A stretch of 64,000 nucleotides of DNA from Phycicoccus sp. Soil748 (GTDB taxonomy: Bacteria > Actinomycetota > Actinomycetes > Actinomycetales > Dermatophilaceae): the NCBI RefSeq assembly GCF_001428025.1, contig NZ_LMSC01000006.1, positions 351,174 to 415,173 of the forward strand. The letters are read 5' to 3'. Below the pieces are notes generated by a model. The model saw only the letters and a list, made by a program, of their open reading frames with translations. It had not been told where the DNA came from and ran no database searches. The number at the start of each line of letters is the position of its first letter. Positions within the stretch are counted from its first letter, which is position 1. A program made the position numbers and the translations under genes. Of this stretch, positions 8,274 to 17,336 are shown in pieces.

Positions 8274-8750
8274 ATGAGTGCAGTCGAAGATCGCCTGGCC
8301 GAGCTCGGCCTGTCCGTCCCCGAGGTCGCCAAGCCGGTGGCCGCCTACGTCCCGGCCGTCCAGGACGGGCGCCGGATCTACACCTCCGGGCAGCTGCCCA
8401 TGGTGTCCGGTGAGCTGGTGCAGACCGGCAAGGTCGGCGACGGCCACGGGCTGGTGCCCGCCGACGACGCGAAGAAGCTCGCGGAGATCTGCGCGCTCAA
8501 CGCCATCGCCGCCGTCAAGGGCATCGTCGGCGACCTCGACAAGGTGACCCGGGTGGTCAAGCTCGTCGGGTTCGTCGCCTCGGACCCCTCCTTCACCGGC
8601 CAGCCCGGGGTCATCAACGGTGCGAGCGAGCTCATGGGCAAGGCCTTCGGCGACGCGGGCATCCACGCCCGGTCCGCCGTCGGCGTCGCCGTCCTCCCGC
8701 TGGACGCCCCCGTCGAGGTCGAGATCGTCGTCGCCCTCGCCGACGACTGA
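8274..8750 (+). CDS. RidA/YjgF family protein (Rv3678c-like)
   Basis: A 158-residue RidA-fold protein. The family hydrolyses reactive enamine/imine intermediates in the cytosol. Recognisable stretches are YVPAVQDGRRIYTSGQLP, NAIAAVKGIVGDLDKVTRVVKLVGFVAS and the C-terminal VGVAVLPLDAPVEVEIVVAL. The position of the key arginine found in RidA proper is occupied differently (ARSAVGVAVLPL), so this is a YjgF subgroup with uncertain deaminase activity. It lies 3 bases after the DUF4177 gene and 19 before the Nudix gene. A second, unrelated RidA gene at 25.7 kb has a different context. Confidence 0.9.
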   Translation: MSAVEDRLAELGLSVPEVAKPVAAYVPAVQDGRRIYTSGQLPMVSGELVQTGKVGDGHGLVPADDAKKLAEICALNAIAAVKGIVGDLDKVTRVVKLVGFVASDPSFTGQPGVINGASELMGKAFGDAGIHARSAVGVAVLPLDAPVEVEIVVALADD

Positions 8751-8769
8751 GCCCCTCGGGACCCGCGCG

Positions 8770-9606
8770 GTGCTCCGCGACTTCCCGGTCAGCGAGTCAC
8801 CGTCGCTGCGTGCGCGCATCGACGCGTGGCTCGCTGACCCGGACCCGTCCTCGGCCCCCGACCCACGCCTCGCGGCGACCGTCATGTTCGTCCGCGACGG
8901 GGCGGCCGGGGTCGAGGTGTTCATGCTGCGCCGGGTCGCGACCATGGCCTTCGCGCCGCGGATGATGGTCTTCCCCGGTGGCGGGGTCGACCCCCGCGAC
9001 GCCGAGGGGCAGCTGCCCTGGGCCGGCCCGACACCGGCCGCGTGGGCGCAGCTCCTGCGGGTCGACGAGGCCCGGGCGCGCGAGCTCGTCGCCGCCGCGG
9101 TCCGCGAGGTGTTCGAGGAGTGCGGCGTCCTCCTGGCCGGGCCGTCGGCCGACGCCGTCGTGGACGACCTCGCCAGTGACCACTGGCGCGAGCAGCGACG
9201 GCGGCTGCTGGACCGCGAGGCGTCCTTGTCCGAGGTGCTGGTGGAGCACGGCCTCGTGCTGCGCTCGGACCTGCTCGGCTACCGCGCCCACTGGGTGACC
9301 CCGGTGTTCGAGGCCCGCCGCTACGACACCCGGTTCTTCACCGCTGCCGTGCCCGCCGGGCACCGGGCCGACGACGGGACGACGGAGGCCGACCTCGCCA
9401 CCTGGGTCCGGCCGGCCGAGCTGCTGCAGGCGTGGAGGGAGGGGGAGGCGCTCATGCTCCCGCCCACCGTGGTCGCGGTGGAGGAGGTGGCCGCCGCCTC
9501 GTCGGCCGCGGAGTTCATTGCCGAGCGTCCGGTCGTCGAGACCGTGCAGCCGGAGCTCGTCGACACCGGGTCGGGCGTCGTCCTGCGGGCGACCCTGCCG
9601 CGATGA
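8770..9606 (+). CDS. Nudix hydrolase of the NUDT19-like type with split Nudix box
   Basis: A 278-residue Nudix protein. The box is interrupted: FPGGGVDPRD (about 77-86) is separated by some 30 residues from AVREVFEECGVLL, the catalytic REXXEEXG helix. This layout occurs in NUDT19-like CoA or nucleoside-diphosphate hydrolases, so a diphosphatase is likely but the substrate is open. I chose GTG 8770, the only start codon before the conserved domain that lies after the ridA stop; no strong ribosome site is seen. The stop overlaps the MBL start by 4 bases (ATGA). Confidence 0.85.
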   Translation: MLRDFPVSESPSLRARIDAWLADPDPSSAPDPRLAATVMFVRDGAAGVEVFMLRRVATMAFAPRMMVFPGGGVDPRDAEGQLPWAGPTPAAWAQLLRVDEARARELVAAAVREVFEECGVLLAGPSADAVVDDLASDHWREQRRRLLDREASLSEVLVEHGLVLRSDLLGYRAHWVTPVFEARRYDTRFFTAAVPAGHRADDGTTEADLATWVRPAELLQAWREGEALMLPPTVVAVEEVAAASSAAEFIAERPVVETVQPELVDTGSGVVLRATLPR

Positions 9607-10427
9607 GCGAGGCGCCACCGACCCCGTCAGCCGCCTTCGGTGCGTGGGCCGGCGGCCAGGTCACCGAACGGGCGCTGTGCGTCCTGTGCCCCAACCCCGG
9701 GCCCATGACCCTCGACGGCACCAACACGTGGGTCCTGCTCGAGCCCGGTGCCACCGACGCCGTGGTCATCGACCCCGGCCCCCTGCACGAGGAGCACCTG
9801 CGCGCAGTGGTCGCCGCGGTGGAGGCGCGCGGGGCCCGTGTCGCCCGGACCGTCCTCACCCACGGCCACGCCGACCACGCCGAGGGTGCCGAGCGCTTCG
9901 CCGAGCTGACCGGAGCGCCGACCCGGGCCGTGGGTCGTGGCCACGACGACCTCGGTGACGGCGACGTCGTCCGCGCCGGAGGACTCGAGCTGCGGGTCGT
10001 CGCGACCCCGGGCCACACCTCTGACTCCCTGTCGTTCGCGCTGCCCGCCGACCACGCCCTGCTCACCGGCGACACCGTCCTCGGCCGCGGCACCACGGTG
10101 GTCGCGCACCCCGACGGCGAGCTCGCTGCATACCTCGACTCGCTCGCGCGCCTCGCTGCGCTCACGGGCGGTGGGTCGGTGACCTCGATCCTGCCCGGGC
10201 ACGGGCCGGTCGTGCCCGACGCCGCGGCGATGGTCGCGTTCTACCGGCGGCACCGCGCCGAGCGCCTCGAGCAGGTGCGGCAGGCGCTCGCCGACGGGGC
10301 GGCGCAGGCCGACGACCCCGTGCAGGCCGTGGTGGAGCGGGTGTACGCCGACGTGCCCCGCGAGGTCTGGCCGGCGGCAGCGCTGAGCGTGGCTGCGCAG
10401 CTGGAGTACCTGCGCGCCCGCCCCTGA
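9603..10427 (+). CDS. MBL-fold metallohydrolase (Rv3677c-like, glyoxalase II/LACTB2 type)
   Basis: A 274-residue metallo-beta-lactamase-fold hydrolase. The zinc motif THGHADHAEG (about 79-88) gives HXHXDH. GHTSDSL, LLTGDTVLG and PGHGPVV supply the remaining ligands. The C-terminal half with FYRRHRAERLEQV resembles the LACTB2 winged-helix extension. No signal peptide is present, so it is cytosolic. Substrate unknown; thioester or RNA hydrolysis are the family options. It overlaps the Nudix gene by 4 bases and ends 9 bp from convergent crp. Confidence 0.9.
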   Translation: MSEAPPTPSAAFGAWAGGQVTERALCVLCPNPGPMTLDGTNTWVLLEPGATDAVVIDPGPLHEEHLRAVVAAVEARGARVARTVLTHGHADHAEGAERFAELTGAPTRAVGRGHDDLGDGDVVRAGGLELRVVATPGHTSDSLSFALPADHALLTGDTVLGRGTTVVAHPDGELAAYLDSLARLAALTGGGSVTSILPGHGPVVPDAAAMVAFYRRHRAERLEQVRQALADGAAQADDPVQAVVERVYADVPREVWPAAALSVAAQLEYLRARP

Positions 10428-10436
10428 GGAGCGGAC

Positions 10437-11114
10437 CTAGCGGGCGCGGCGCTTGAGCCGCTCGACGTCGAGGATCAGGACGGCGCGGGCCTCGAGGCGC
10501 AGCCAGCCCCGGGTCGCGAAGTCGGCGAGGGCCTTGTTGACCGTCTCGCGGGAGGCGCCGACGAGCTGGGCGAGCTCCTCCTGGGTGAGGTCGTGGGCGA
10601 CGAGGATGCCCTCCTCGACCGGCCGGCCGAACCGGGCCGACAGGTCGAGCAGCGCCTTGGCCACGCGACCGGGGACGTCGGTGAAGACGAGGTCGGCGAG
10701 GTTCTCGTTGGTGCGGCGCAGGCGCTGGGCCAGGGCGGCCAGCAGGACCTTCGCGACGGCGGGGCGGCCCGCGAGGAGGCCGTTGAGGTCCTCGTTGCCG
10801 AGGCCGAGCAGCTGGGTCTCGGCGACCGCGGTGGCGGTCATCGTGCGCGGGCCGGGGTCGAACAGGCTGAGCTCGCCGAACATCTCGCCCGGGCCGAGGA
10901 TCGCCACGAGGTTCTCGCGGCCGTCGGGGGAGCGGCGGCCGAGCTTGATCTTGCCCTCGCGGATGACGTAGAGGCGGTCGCCCTGGTCGCCCTCGTTGAA
11001 GAGCACGTCGCCACGCTCGAGGCGCGTCTGGGTCATCGACTGCATCAGCGTCGAGGACGCCTCCTCGTCGAGGGCAGCGAACAGCGGGGCTCTTCTCACC
11101 ACGTCGTGATCCAC
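10437..11114 (-). CDS. crp: Crp/Fnr-family cAMP-type regulator (Crp, Rv3676-like)
   Basis: A 225-residue global regulator. The cNMP-binding domain (about 1-120) has the phosphate-binding cassette FGELSLFDPGPRTMTA (79-94), with E81 and R90 in the positions that hold the cyclic nucleotide. A dimer helix follows, then the winged HTH with TQEELAQLVGASRETVNKAL (177-196). Length and sequence fit actinobacterial Crp (GlxR/Rv3676), which controls carbon and acetate genes such as acs in several relatives. The start is GTG 11114. It is divergent from nth, as in M. tuberculosis. Confidence 0.95.
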   Translation of the reverse strand: MDHDVVRRAPLFAALDEEASSTLMQSMTQTRLERGDVLFNEGDQGDRLYVIREGKIKLGRRSPDGRENLVAILGPGEMFGELSLFDPGPRTMTATAVAETQLLGLGNEDLNGLLAGRPAVAKVLLAALAQRLRRTNENLADLVFTDVPGRVAKALLDLSARFGRPVEEGILVAHDLTQEELAQLVGASRETVNKALADFATRGWLRLEARAVLILDVERLKRRAR

Positions 11115-11196
11115 GGGCGACAGTGTGCCATGCGGCCGGAGGTGGCTGTCCCCGGTGACCGGGGCCCTCGTCAGCGGCGACCCGTAGGCTGGCCGG

Positions 11197-12012
11197 GTGC
11201 CCCGATCCGTCGCCCCTGCCGCGGCCAGCTCGCCCCGCGAGGAGTCCCCGGTCGCCCTGACCAGGCGTGCCCGGAAGATGTACCGCGTGCTCCACGAGCA
11301 CTACCCCTATGCGCACTGCGAGCTCGACTTCGAGTCCCCGCTGCAGCTGCTCGTGGCCACGGTGCTGTCCGCGCAGACGACCGACGTCATGGTCAACAAG
11401 GTGACGCCGCAGCTGTTCGCCCGCTACCCCGACGCCGCCGCCCTCGCCGGGGCCGACCGCGAGGAGATGGAGGCGCTGCTCAAGCCCACCGGGTTCTTCC
11501 GGGCCAAGACCAACTCGGTGATGAAGCTCGGCGCCGACCTCGTCGAGCGGTTCGACGGCGAGGTGCCCCCGCGGATGAAGGACCTGGTCACCCTCCCCGG
11601 GGTCGGGCGCAAGACCGCCAACGTCGTGCTGGGCAACGCCTTCGGCATCCCCGGCATCACCGTCGACACCCACTTCGGCCGGCTCGTGCGCCGGTTCGGC
11701 TGGACCGCCGAGGAGGACCCGGTCAAGGTCGAGGAGGTCGTCGGCAGGCTCATCCCCCGCAAGGAGTGGACGATGCTGTCCCACGTCCTGATCTTCCACG
11801 GCAGGCGCACCTGCCACGCCAGGAAGCCCGCCTGCGGTGCCTGCCCGATCGCCCGGCTGTGCCCCTCCTACGGCGTCGGCGAGACCGACCCCGTCAAGGC
11901 GGCGAAGCTGCTCAAGTTCGAGATGGCCGAGGGGGCCGACAACCCGTATGCCGCGCGCACGGTCGACGTCGTGGCCGCAGCGGGCGGCGCGGAAGCGGCC
12001 GACGCGTCGTGA
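11197..12012 (+). CDS. nth: endonuclease III (DNA glycosylase/AP lyase)
   Basis: A 271-residue base-excision repair enzyme that removes oxidised pyrimidines and cuts the abasic site. The helix-hairpin-helix [14 protein letters not shown] (133-146) carries catalytic K139, and VDTHFGR holds D157. The [4Fe-4S] cysteines are C206, C213, C216 and C222 (C-X6-C-X2-C-X5-C). GTG 11197 follows TAGGCT by 6 bases, so the transcript is probably leaderless. It heads a tight run nth-nudix-marP, with a 4-base GTGA overlap to the Nudix gene. The C-terminal tail after the cluster is longer than in E. coli. Confidence 0.97.
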   Translation: MPRSVAPAAASSPREESPVALTRRARKMYRVLHEHYPYAHCELDFESPLQLLVATVLSAQTTDVMVNKVTPQLFARYPDAAALAGADREEMEALLKPTGFFRAKTNSVMKLGADLVERFDGEVPPRMKDLVTLPGVGRKTANVVLGNAFGIPGITVDTHFGRLVRRFGWTAEEDPVKVEEVVGRLIPRKEWTMLSHVLIFHGRRTCHARKPACGACPIARLCPSYGVGETDPVKAAKLLKFEMAEGADNPYAARTVDVVAAAGGAEAADAS

Positions 12013-12707
12013 CGGAGCGTCGCCAGCGTCCTGGGTGGATCGACCACGCCCACCGGGGGATCGCAGCCGCGGAGCGCGGGTTCTTCGACCGGTTCGCCCC
12101 ACCGCCCAGCGGTGGTCGCCGCTCGAGCGTGCTGCTGCTCTTCGGACCGGCCGAGGGTGGGGGCGAGGACGTCGTGCTCACCGAGCGCGCCCACACCCTG
12201 CGCACCCAGCCGGGCGACATCTCCTTCCCCGGCGGCAAGCGCGAGCCGCACGACGCGTCGAACGCCGCTGCGGCGCTGCGCGAGACCCAGGAGGAGGTCG
12301 GGATCGACCCGGCCACCATCGACGTGGTCGCCGAGCTGCCCGACATCTACCTCAGCCCGCGGCGGTTCGTGGTGACGCCGGTCCTCGCGTGGTGGCGCGA
12401 GCCGGGGCACGTCGACGACATCGACCCCGGCGAGGTCCACCGCGCCGTGCGCGCCCCGCTGGCCGACCTGCTCGACCCGGCGGCCCGGTTCACCGTGACC
12501 CACCCCAGCGGCTACGTCGGCCCGGGGTTCGAGTTCGACGGGTTGTTCGTCTGGGGGTTCACTGCCGGCCTGCTGTCGGCCGTGCTCGATTTCGGTGGCC
12601 TGACCATCCCGTGGGACCGTGGGGTGGAGCGACCGCTCCCTGACCGCTACCGGCCCGGTGGCCCGCGGGACGCCCTGACCCAGACCGCGACGGAAGGCCG
12701 AGCCTGA
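12009..12707 (+). CDS. CoA-pyrophosphatase-type Nudix hydrolase (Rv3672c-like)
   Basis: A 232-residue Nudix hydrolase of the NudL/NUDT7 class. [19 protein letters not shown] precedes the catalytic [11 protein letters not shown]; the upstream block is typical of enzymes splitting CoA or its derivatives. GTG 12009 overlaps the nth stop (GTGA), giving translational coupling. The marP start follows the stop with no gap. The position between nth and marP matches Rv3672c, although the thioredoxin-like Rv3673c is absent here. Confidence 0.9.
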   Translation: MTERRQRPGWIDHAHRGIAAAERGFFDRFAPPPSGGRRSSVLLLFGPAEGGGEDVVLTERAHTLRTQPGDISFPGGKREPHDASNAAAALRETQEEVGIDPATIDVVAELPDIYLSPRRFVVTPVLAWWREPGHVDDIDPGEVHRAVRAPLADLLDPAARFTVTHPSGYVGPGFEFDGLFVWGFTAGLLSAVLDFGGLTIPWDRGVERPLPDRYRPGGPRDALTQTATEGRA

Positions 12708-13919
12708 ATGTTCCTCGGACTCACCCTTCTCGATTTCCTGCTGCTGGTGCTGTTCGTCAGCTACGCCGTCACCGGCTACCGCCAGGGCCTGGTCGTCAGC
12801 GTGATGTCGCTGGCCGGGTTCCTGGCCGGCGGCGCCCTGGCCATGTGGCTGCTGCCGCTGGCGGTCAGCCAGTGGAGCGACCTCGAGACTGCGCCGCTGC
12901 TGCGGACGGTGGTGCTCATCGCCGGCGTCTTCATCGTCGCCTCCGCCGGGCAGGCCCTGGCCGTGGCCCTCGGCGGACGGCTGCGCTCGCGACTGCGGAT
13001 CAAGCCGGCCCAGGTCTTCGACGCCGGCCTCGGTGCGATCGCGGTGGTGCTGTCGGCGGCCGTCCTCGTGTGGTTCATCGCCGGCGCCCTGCGCGGTGGG
13101 GCGCCCGCACCGATCGCCAGGGCGATCGGTGAGTCGCGGGTCCTGCGCGTCATCGACGGGGTGGTCCCGCCGGGGACGTCCAGGCTCTTCGCCGGATTCC
13201 GGGAGGTGCTCGACCGCGAGGGCTTCCCGCGCGTGTTCAACGGGCTCGAGGCCGAGCGCATCGCCCCCGTCGCCCCACCGGACCAGCGGGTCGCGCAGAC
13301 GCCGGGGGTCCGCGACGCGGCCGCCTCGGTCATCAAGATCACCGGCGTCGCCACCTCCTGCAACCGCGGCCAGGAGGGCAGTGGCTGGGTGGTGTCACCC
13401 GGACGGGTCGTGACCAACGCCCACGTCGTGGCCGGTATGCAGTCGGCCACCCTGCGCGTGCACGGCACCGGCCGCTCCTACACCGGCCGGGTCGTCCTCT
13501 TCGACGCCAGGCGTGACCTCGCGGTGCTGTCGGTGCCGGACCTGCCGGCTCAGCCGCTGAGGCAGGGCGAGGACCTCCAGCGCAGCGACAGCGGCGTGGT
13601 CGCCGGCTTCCCGCTCGACGGGCCCTACCGCCTCGACGCCGCACGGGTCCGCGAGGTCATCCAGGCCCACGGCTCCGACATCTACGGCCGTCCCGGCGCC
13701 AGCCGCGAGGTCTACTCGCTCTACGCCCAGGTGCGTCCGGGCAACTCCGGTGGCCCGCTGCTGTCGACCGACGGCCGCGTCGTCGGCGTCATCTTCGCCA
13801 AGTCGCTCGACGACGCCAGCACCGGCTACGCCCTGACGATGGACGAGGCGCGACCCGTGCTCGACGCCGCGGCCAGCGCGTCCTCGCCGGTCGACACCGG
13901 TCCCTGCGTCGCGGGCTGA
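12708..13919 (+). CDS. marP: MarP-family membrane serine protease
   Basis: A 403-residue periplasmic protease on a CvpA-like base. Four membrane segments lie in residues 1-130, then a linker and a chymotrypsin-fold domain. The triad is H239 (NAHVVAG), D270 (ARRDLAVL) and S347 (GNSGGP). C218 and C400 match the two cysteines that form the activating disulfide in M. tuberculosis MarP, the enzyme needed for acid and oxidative resistance. The start is directly after the Nudix stop. Substrate inference (peptidoglycan hydrolases) comes from the mycobacterial protein, not this sequence. Confidence 0.93.
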   Translation: MFLGLTLLDFLLLVLFVSYAVTGYRQGLVVSVMSLAGFLAGGALAMWLLPLAVSQWSDLETAPLLRTVVLIAGVFIVASAGQALAVALGGRLRSRLRIKPAQVFDAGLGAIAVVLSAAVLVWFIAGALRGGAPAPIARAIGESRVLRVIDGVVPPGTSRLFAGFREVLDREGFPRVFNGLEAERIAPVAPPDQRVAQTPGVRDAAASVIKITGVATSCNRGQEGSGWVVSPGRVVTNAHVVAGMQSATLRVHGTGRSYTGRVVLFDARRDLAVLSVPDLPAQPLRQGEDLQRSDSGVVAGFPLDGPYRLDAARVREVIQAHGSDIYGRPGASREVYSLYAQVRPGNSGGPLLSTDGRVVGVIFAKSLDDASTGYALTMDEARPVLDAAASASSPVDTGPCVAG

Positions 13920-13962
13920 GAGCTCCCGCCCCCGCGCCGCTCGCTGGCAGCAACCGCGGCGC

Positions 13963-14877
13963 TCAGGCGTGGAGCGAGTCGAGCCACCCGACGAGCCGGT
14001 CGCTGACCTCGTCGGGCGCCTCCTCGGGCAGGAAGTGCCCGGCGCGCGGCACGAGGCTGCGCTCGTGGCGGCCGGTGCACCACTCCTGCGCCCCGCCGGC
14101 CGTCGAGGGCAGCACCGCGCCGTCGCGCTCACCGTGCAGCTGCAGCACCGGGACGGTGATCGGGGTCCGCATCCGGGCTGCGAAGCGCCAGCCGTCGGGG
14201 CGCGCCTGGCTGCGCACCAGCCACCGGTAGTACTCGGCCGCCGAGTGCGCCACGAACGGCAGCGCCATCGCGTCGGCGTAGACCTGGGCCTCCTCGGGCG
14301 ACGGCCAGATCCCCTCGGGGGAGGCCCACTCGCGCAGCAGGCGCTGCACGTAGCCGCCGTGCACGGTCATCTGGTGCTCGGGGACGAAGGGTCGTTGCAG
14401 CCCGGCGAGGTAGGCGTTGGCCCGGGCCTGCCGGGCACTGGTGAACGACGCCCTGCGGAACACCAGCGGGTGCGGCATCGACAGCGACGCGATGGCGCGG
14501 GTGACGGTCGGCTGCAGCGTCGGCATGCTCCACGCGATCCAGCCGCCCCAGCCGTGCCCGACCACCGGCGCACGGGAGGCGCCGAGCGAGCGCAGGACAC
14601 TTGCGACGTCCGTGGCGGAGGTGCGCGTGTCGTACCCGCGCGGGGGCTTGTCCGACGCGCCGTACCCGCGCAGGTCCATGGCGCAGGCGCGGTAGCCGGC
14701 GTCGGCGAGGGCCTGCATCTGGTGGCGCCAGGCCCACCAGAACTGCGGGAAACCGTGCAGCAGGAGCACGACGGGGCCCTCGCCCTGCTCGGCGACGTGG
14801 AAGCGGGCACCGTTGGCCGCGACGAAGCGGTGCTCCCACGGGCCGTCGATGAGCGCCATCGAGGCGTCGAGACTCAT
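13963..14877 (-). CDS. epoxide-hydrolase-like alpha/beta-hydrolase (EphE-like, Rv3670)
   Basis: A 304-residue alpha/beta-hydrolase. HGFPQFWWAWRHQ is the HGXP oxyanion motif of epoxide hydrolases. MDLRGYGASDKP follows. The nucleophile turn reads GHGWGGW, where the position after GH is glycine, not the usual aspartate of GHDWG. That substitution may remove classical epoxide hydrolase chemistry. The final acid/base region has LHGERD and RAGHFLPEEAP. CATACT lies 7 bases before ATG 14877. It is convergent with marP (43 bp), as EphE is with MarP in M. tuberculosis. Confidence 0.88.
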   Translation of the reverse strand: MSLDASMALIDGPWEHRFVAANGARFHVAEQGEGPVVLLLHGFPQFWWAWRHQMQALADAGYRACAMDLRGYGASDKPPRGYDTRTSATDVASVLRSLGASRAPVVGHGWGGWIAWSMPTLQPTVTRAIASLSMPHPLVFRRASFTSARQARANAYLAGLQRPFVPEHQMTVHGGYVQRLLREWASPEGIWPSPEEAQVYADAMALPFVAHSAAEYYRWLVRSQARPDGWRFAARMRTPITVPVLQLHGERDGAVLPSTAGGAQEWCTGRHERSLVPRAGHFLPEEAPDEVSDRLVGWLDSLHA

Positions 14878-14945
14878 GCGGGGGAGTATGCCGTGCGGCG
14901 AGGTGCGCGAGCCCGCACCCGGACGCCTGCCCACTGCCGTCCACA

Positions 14946-14995
14946 CGTTTGGGGGCCAGAAGGTGAACCCCAAGTCACCTTCTGGCCCCCAAACG
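14946..14995. repeat. 21-bp perfect inverted repeat with GTTTGGGGGC outer arms
   Basis: Arms 14946-14966 and 14975-14995 pair perfectly around an 8-base loop. It lies just past the holin-like stop and upstream of the hydrolase start. It may terminate the holin transcript, but its outer arms recur at 29869-29918, suggesting a dispersed element. Confidence 0.8.
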
Positions 14996-15009
14996 CGGGT
15001 GAAAGGGGC

Positions 15010-15408
15010 TCAGTCGCCGGACTTGAGCGCCTGGACGGTCTCCTGGGCGTTCTTGATGGTGCGCTCCGGTTTGCCGTTGACCTTGGCGATGTTGTTCTTG
15101 CCGACCAGGGCGAGGATGCCCGCGACGGCGAACAGCAGGGCCGTGGTGATGAGGTAGCCGGCCCACTCGGGCAGCCAGATGTCGAGCACGGCGACGATGG
15201 TGTGGAAGAAGAAGATGAGGCCGAGCAGCCCGACGAACGCTGCGGCACCGAACATCGCGGCGCTCTTGCCGGCGGTCTTGGCCTCGGTCGTGATCTCCGC
15301 CTTGGCGAGCGCGATCTCGCTGCGGACGATGGTCGACATGTCGTGGGTGGCGTCAGCCACCAGCTGGCCGAGCGTGCGCTCGGGCGTGGGACCGTTCGGT
15401 GTGGTCAT
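15010..15408 (-). CDS. actinobacterial holin-X-like membrane protein (Rv3669-like)
   Basis: A 132-residue protein with a helical N-terminus (TLGQLVADATHDMSTIVRSEIALAKAEI) followed by two membrane segments (about 50-72 and 80-102) and a lysine-rich tail. This is the putative Actinobacterial Holin-X/DUF1469 family. Despite the name, it is a chromosomal envelope protein found beside marP and not phage evidence. The inner ATG at 15408 is preferred because GGAGG lies 8-9 bases before it. Function unknown. Confidence 0.85.
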   Translation of the reverse strand: MTTPNGPTPERTLGQLVADATHDMSTIVRSEIALAKAEITTEAKTAGKSAAMFGAAAFVGLLGLIFFFHTIVAVLDIWLPEWAGYLITTALLFAVAGILALVGKNNIAKVNGKPERTIKNAQETVQALKSGD

Positions 15409-15490
15409 GTCGTCATTCCTCCGTGTGGCTGGACCTGCCGTCACGACCCTACCCAGTGCGGTGGGGAGACCGCCCCCTGGCGAGGGTGGT

Positions 15491-15538
15491 TACAGTCGAC
15501 GCGTGGACGCCGACGACCAGGCCCGGGACCGCGGATGA
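15491..15538 (+). CDS. leaderless mini-cistron with its -10 box, coupled to the CBS gene
   Basis: TACAGT (15491-15496) is followed after exactly 6 bases by GTG 15503, which opens an 11-codon reading frame ending in TGA 15536-15538. That stop overlaps the CBS gene start as ATGA. The spacing rule for leaderless genes in this window makes the GTG a credible first codon of the mRNA. The peptide itself (acidic, 11 residues) probably has no function; translating it would deliver ribosomes to the CBS start, which has no clear ribosome site of its own. Confidence 0.5.
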   Translation, partial: YSRRVDADDQARDRG

Positions 15539-16050
15539 GGGCGCGCGACCTGGCGCAGGAGTTCCCCACCGTCGACCTCGGCGACGACGCACTGGTGGCG
15601 GCGCGCACCATGGCCGAGAGCGGCCGGCCCGGGCTGGTCGTCCTCGATGACAGGGGGAGGGCGTGCACCGTGCTCCCGGGTTCGCAGGTGCTGCGCCTCG
15701 CGGTGCCGGTGTACGTCCAGAGCGACCCCCACCTCGCCAGGGTGTACGACGAGAAGGCAGCCGACGAGCTCTTCGGCAAGCTGTCCGGCAAGACGGTTCG
15801 CGACCTGCTGCCTGACCCCCATGACCACGCCGAGCTGCCCGTGGTCGACCCGGATGCGACGTCGATCGAGGTGGCAGCGGTGCTGGCCAGGATGCGCAGC
15901 CCACTGGCCGTCGTCAGCGAGGGCGACCGCGTCCTCGGGGTGATCACGGTCAGCCGCCTCCTGAGGGCCCTGCTGCCTGCTGCCCCGGACCCCACCGGTC
16001 ATGACGAGCCGCGCGGATCGACCTCGGACGGGGAGCCAGAGCTCCGTTGA
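15535..16050 (+). CDS. CBS-domain protein
   Basis: A 171-residue cytosolic protein made of a CBS pair: residues about 1-55 ([13 protein letters not shown]...[17 protein letters not shown]) and 85-145 (TVRDLLPD...[22 protein letters not shown]). CBS pairs bind adenine nucleotides and usually regulate a partner. The likely partner is the permease encoded next, whose TTG start overlaps this stop (TTGA). The ATG at 15535 overlaps the stop of a leaderless 11-codon frame upstream. No catalytic domain is present. Confidence 0.87.
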   Translation: MRARDLAQEFPTVDLGDDALVAARTMAESGRPGLVVLDDRGRACTVLPGSQVLRLAVPVYVQSDPHLARVYDEKAADELFGKLSGKTVRDLLPDPHDHAELPVVDPDATSIEVAAVLARMRSPLAVVSEGDRVLGVITVSRLLRALLPAAPDPTGHDEPRGSTSDGEPELR

Positions 16051-17336
16051 CCACGTACCTCGTCGTCGCGGCATTCGCGGCTGCCTACATCCTCATCGCC
16101 ACCGAACGCATCCACCGCGTCGCGGCGGCCCTCTGGGGCGCGGCAGCCATGGTCGTGCTCGGGGTCGTCGACGCGAAGACCGCCTTCTTCAGCGAGGAGA
16201 CGGGCATCGACTGGAACGTCGTCTTCCTGCTCCTGGGCATGATGGTGATCGTCGGGGTCCTGCGCCAGACCGGGGTCTTCGAGTACCTGGCCATCTGGGC
16301 CGCCAAGCGTGCGGGTGGACGGCCCTTCGCGGTCATGGTGATGCTCGTGGTGATCACGGCGGTGGCATCGGCCCTGCTCGACAACGTGACCACGGTCCTG
16401 CTCGTGGCGCCCGTGACCCTGCTCGTCTGCGACCGCTTGGGGCTCAACCCGGTTCCGTTCCTCATCGCCGAGGCAATGGCATCGAACATCGGCGGGACCG
16501 CCACCCTCGTCGGTGACCCGCCGAACATCATCATCGCGAGCCGGTCGGGGCTCTCGTTCAACGACTTCGTCCTGAACATGACGCCCATCGTGGTGGTGCT
16601 GCTCCTGGTGTTCATCGGCCTGTGCCGGGTCATGTTCCGCCGGAGCTTCACCTATGACGCCGAGAAGGCCGAGGCGGTGATGGAGCTCGACGAGCGCGAG
16701 GCGATCGAGGACCGGGGGCTGCTGCTGAAGGCCCTGGTGATCCTGGGTCTGGTGCTCGTCGGCTTCGTCTCCCACTCCGCGCTCCACCTCGAACCCTCGA
16801 TCGTGGCCCTCTTGGGCGCCGGGGCGGCGGTGGCCGTGTCCAGGCTGGAACCGGGTGAGTACCTCGGTGAGGTGGAGTGGTCGACGCTCGTCTTCTTCGG
16901 TGGCCTCTTCGTCATGGTGGGAGCGCTCGTCGAGGTCGGTGTGGTCGGGTCAGTGGGCCATGCGCTCACGGAGGCGGTCGGTGACCGGCTGCTGCTGGCG
17001 ACGAGCGTGGTCCTGGGCGGGTCCGCCGTGCTGTCCGGGATGGTGGACAACATCCCCTACGTCGCGACCTTGGCGCCGGTCATCCAGGACCTCGTCGGGA
17101 AGAGCACTGACGCGCAGCACCAGGCTCTCTGGTGGGCCCTCGGCCTGGGCGCCGACCTCGGGGGCAACTCCACGGCCGTGGGTGCCAGCGCCAACGTCGT
17201 GATCCTCGGGATCGCGGCGCGCAACGGCCACCGCATCAGCTTCTGGCAGTTCACCAAGTACGGACTGGTGGTCACGTCGGCCACGGTCACGCTCTCGTGG
17301 GCCTACCTCTGGCTCCGCTACTTCGTGCTGGCCTGA
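16047..17336 (+). CDS. ArsB/NhaD-type (SLC13-like) ion transporter
   Basis: A 429-residue integral membrane protein with about 11-12 segments. The two family repeats are visible: [17 protein letters not shown] (about 112-128) with [16 protein letters not shown] (about 150-165), and [15 protein letters not shown] with [16 protein letters not shown]. These paired DN..T and G(T/S)A..GDPPN-like turns define the ArsB/NhaD/CitM superfamily. The substrate could be Na+/H+ exchange, arsenite or a dicarboxylate; the convergent nhaA and upstream CBS regulator favour cation or anion homeostasis. The TTG start overlaps the CBS stop. The last 19 bases overlap the 3' end of nhaA. Confidence 0.85.
   Translation: MTTYLVVAAFAAAYILIATERIHRVAAALWGAAAMVVLGVVDAKTAFFSEETGIDWNVVFLLLGMMVIVGVLRQTGVFEYLAIWAAKRAGGRPFAVMVMLVVITAVASALLDNVTTVLLVAPVTLLVCDRLGLNPVPFLIAEAMASNIGGTATLVGDPPNIIIASRSGLSFNDFVLNMTPIVVVLLLVFIGLCRVMFRRSFTYDAEKAEAVMELDEREAIEDRGLLLKALVILGLVLVGFVSHSALHLEPSIVALLGAGAAVAVSRLEPGEYLGEVEWSTLVFFGGLFVMVGALVEVGVVGSVGHALTEAVGDRLLLATSVVLGGSAVLSGMVDNIPYVATLAPVIQDLVGKSTDAQHQALWWALGLGADLGGNSTAVGASANVVILGIAARNGHRISFWQFTKYGLVVTSATVTLSWAYLWLRYFVLA

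Noticed and set aside
15010-15408. Holin-like gene as evidence of a prophage
   Set aside because: It belongs to a chromosomal actinobacterial family adjacent to marP; no other phage gene is present.
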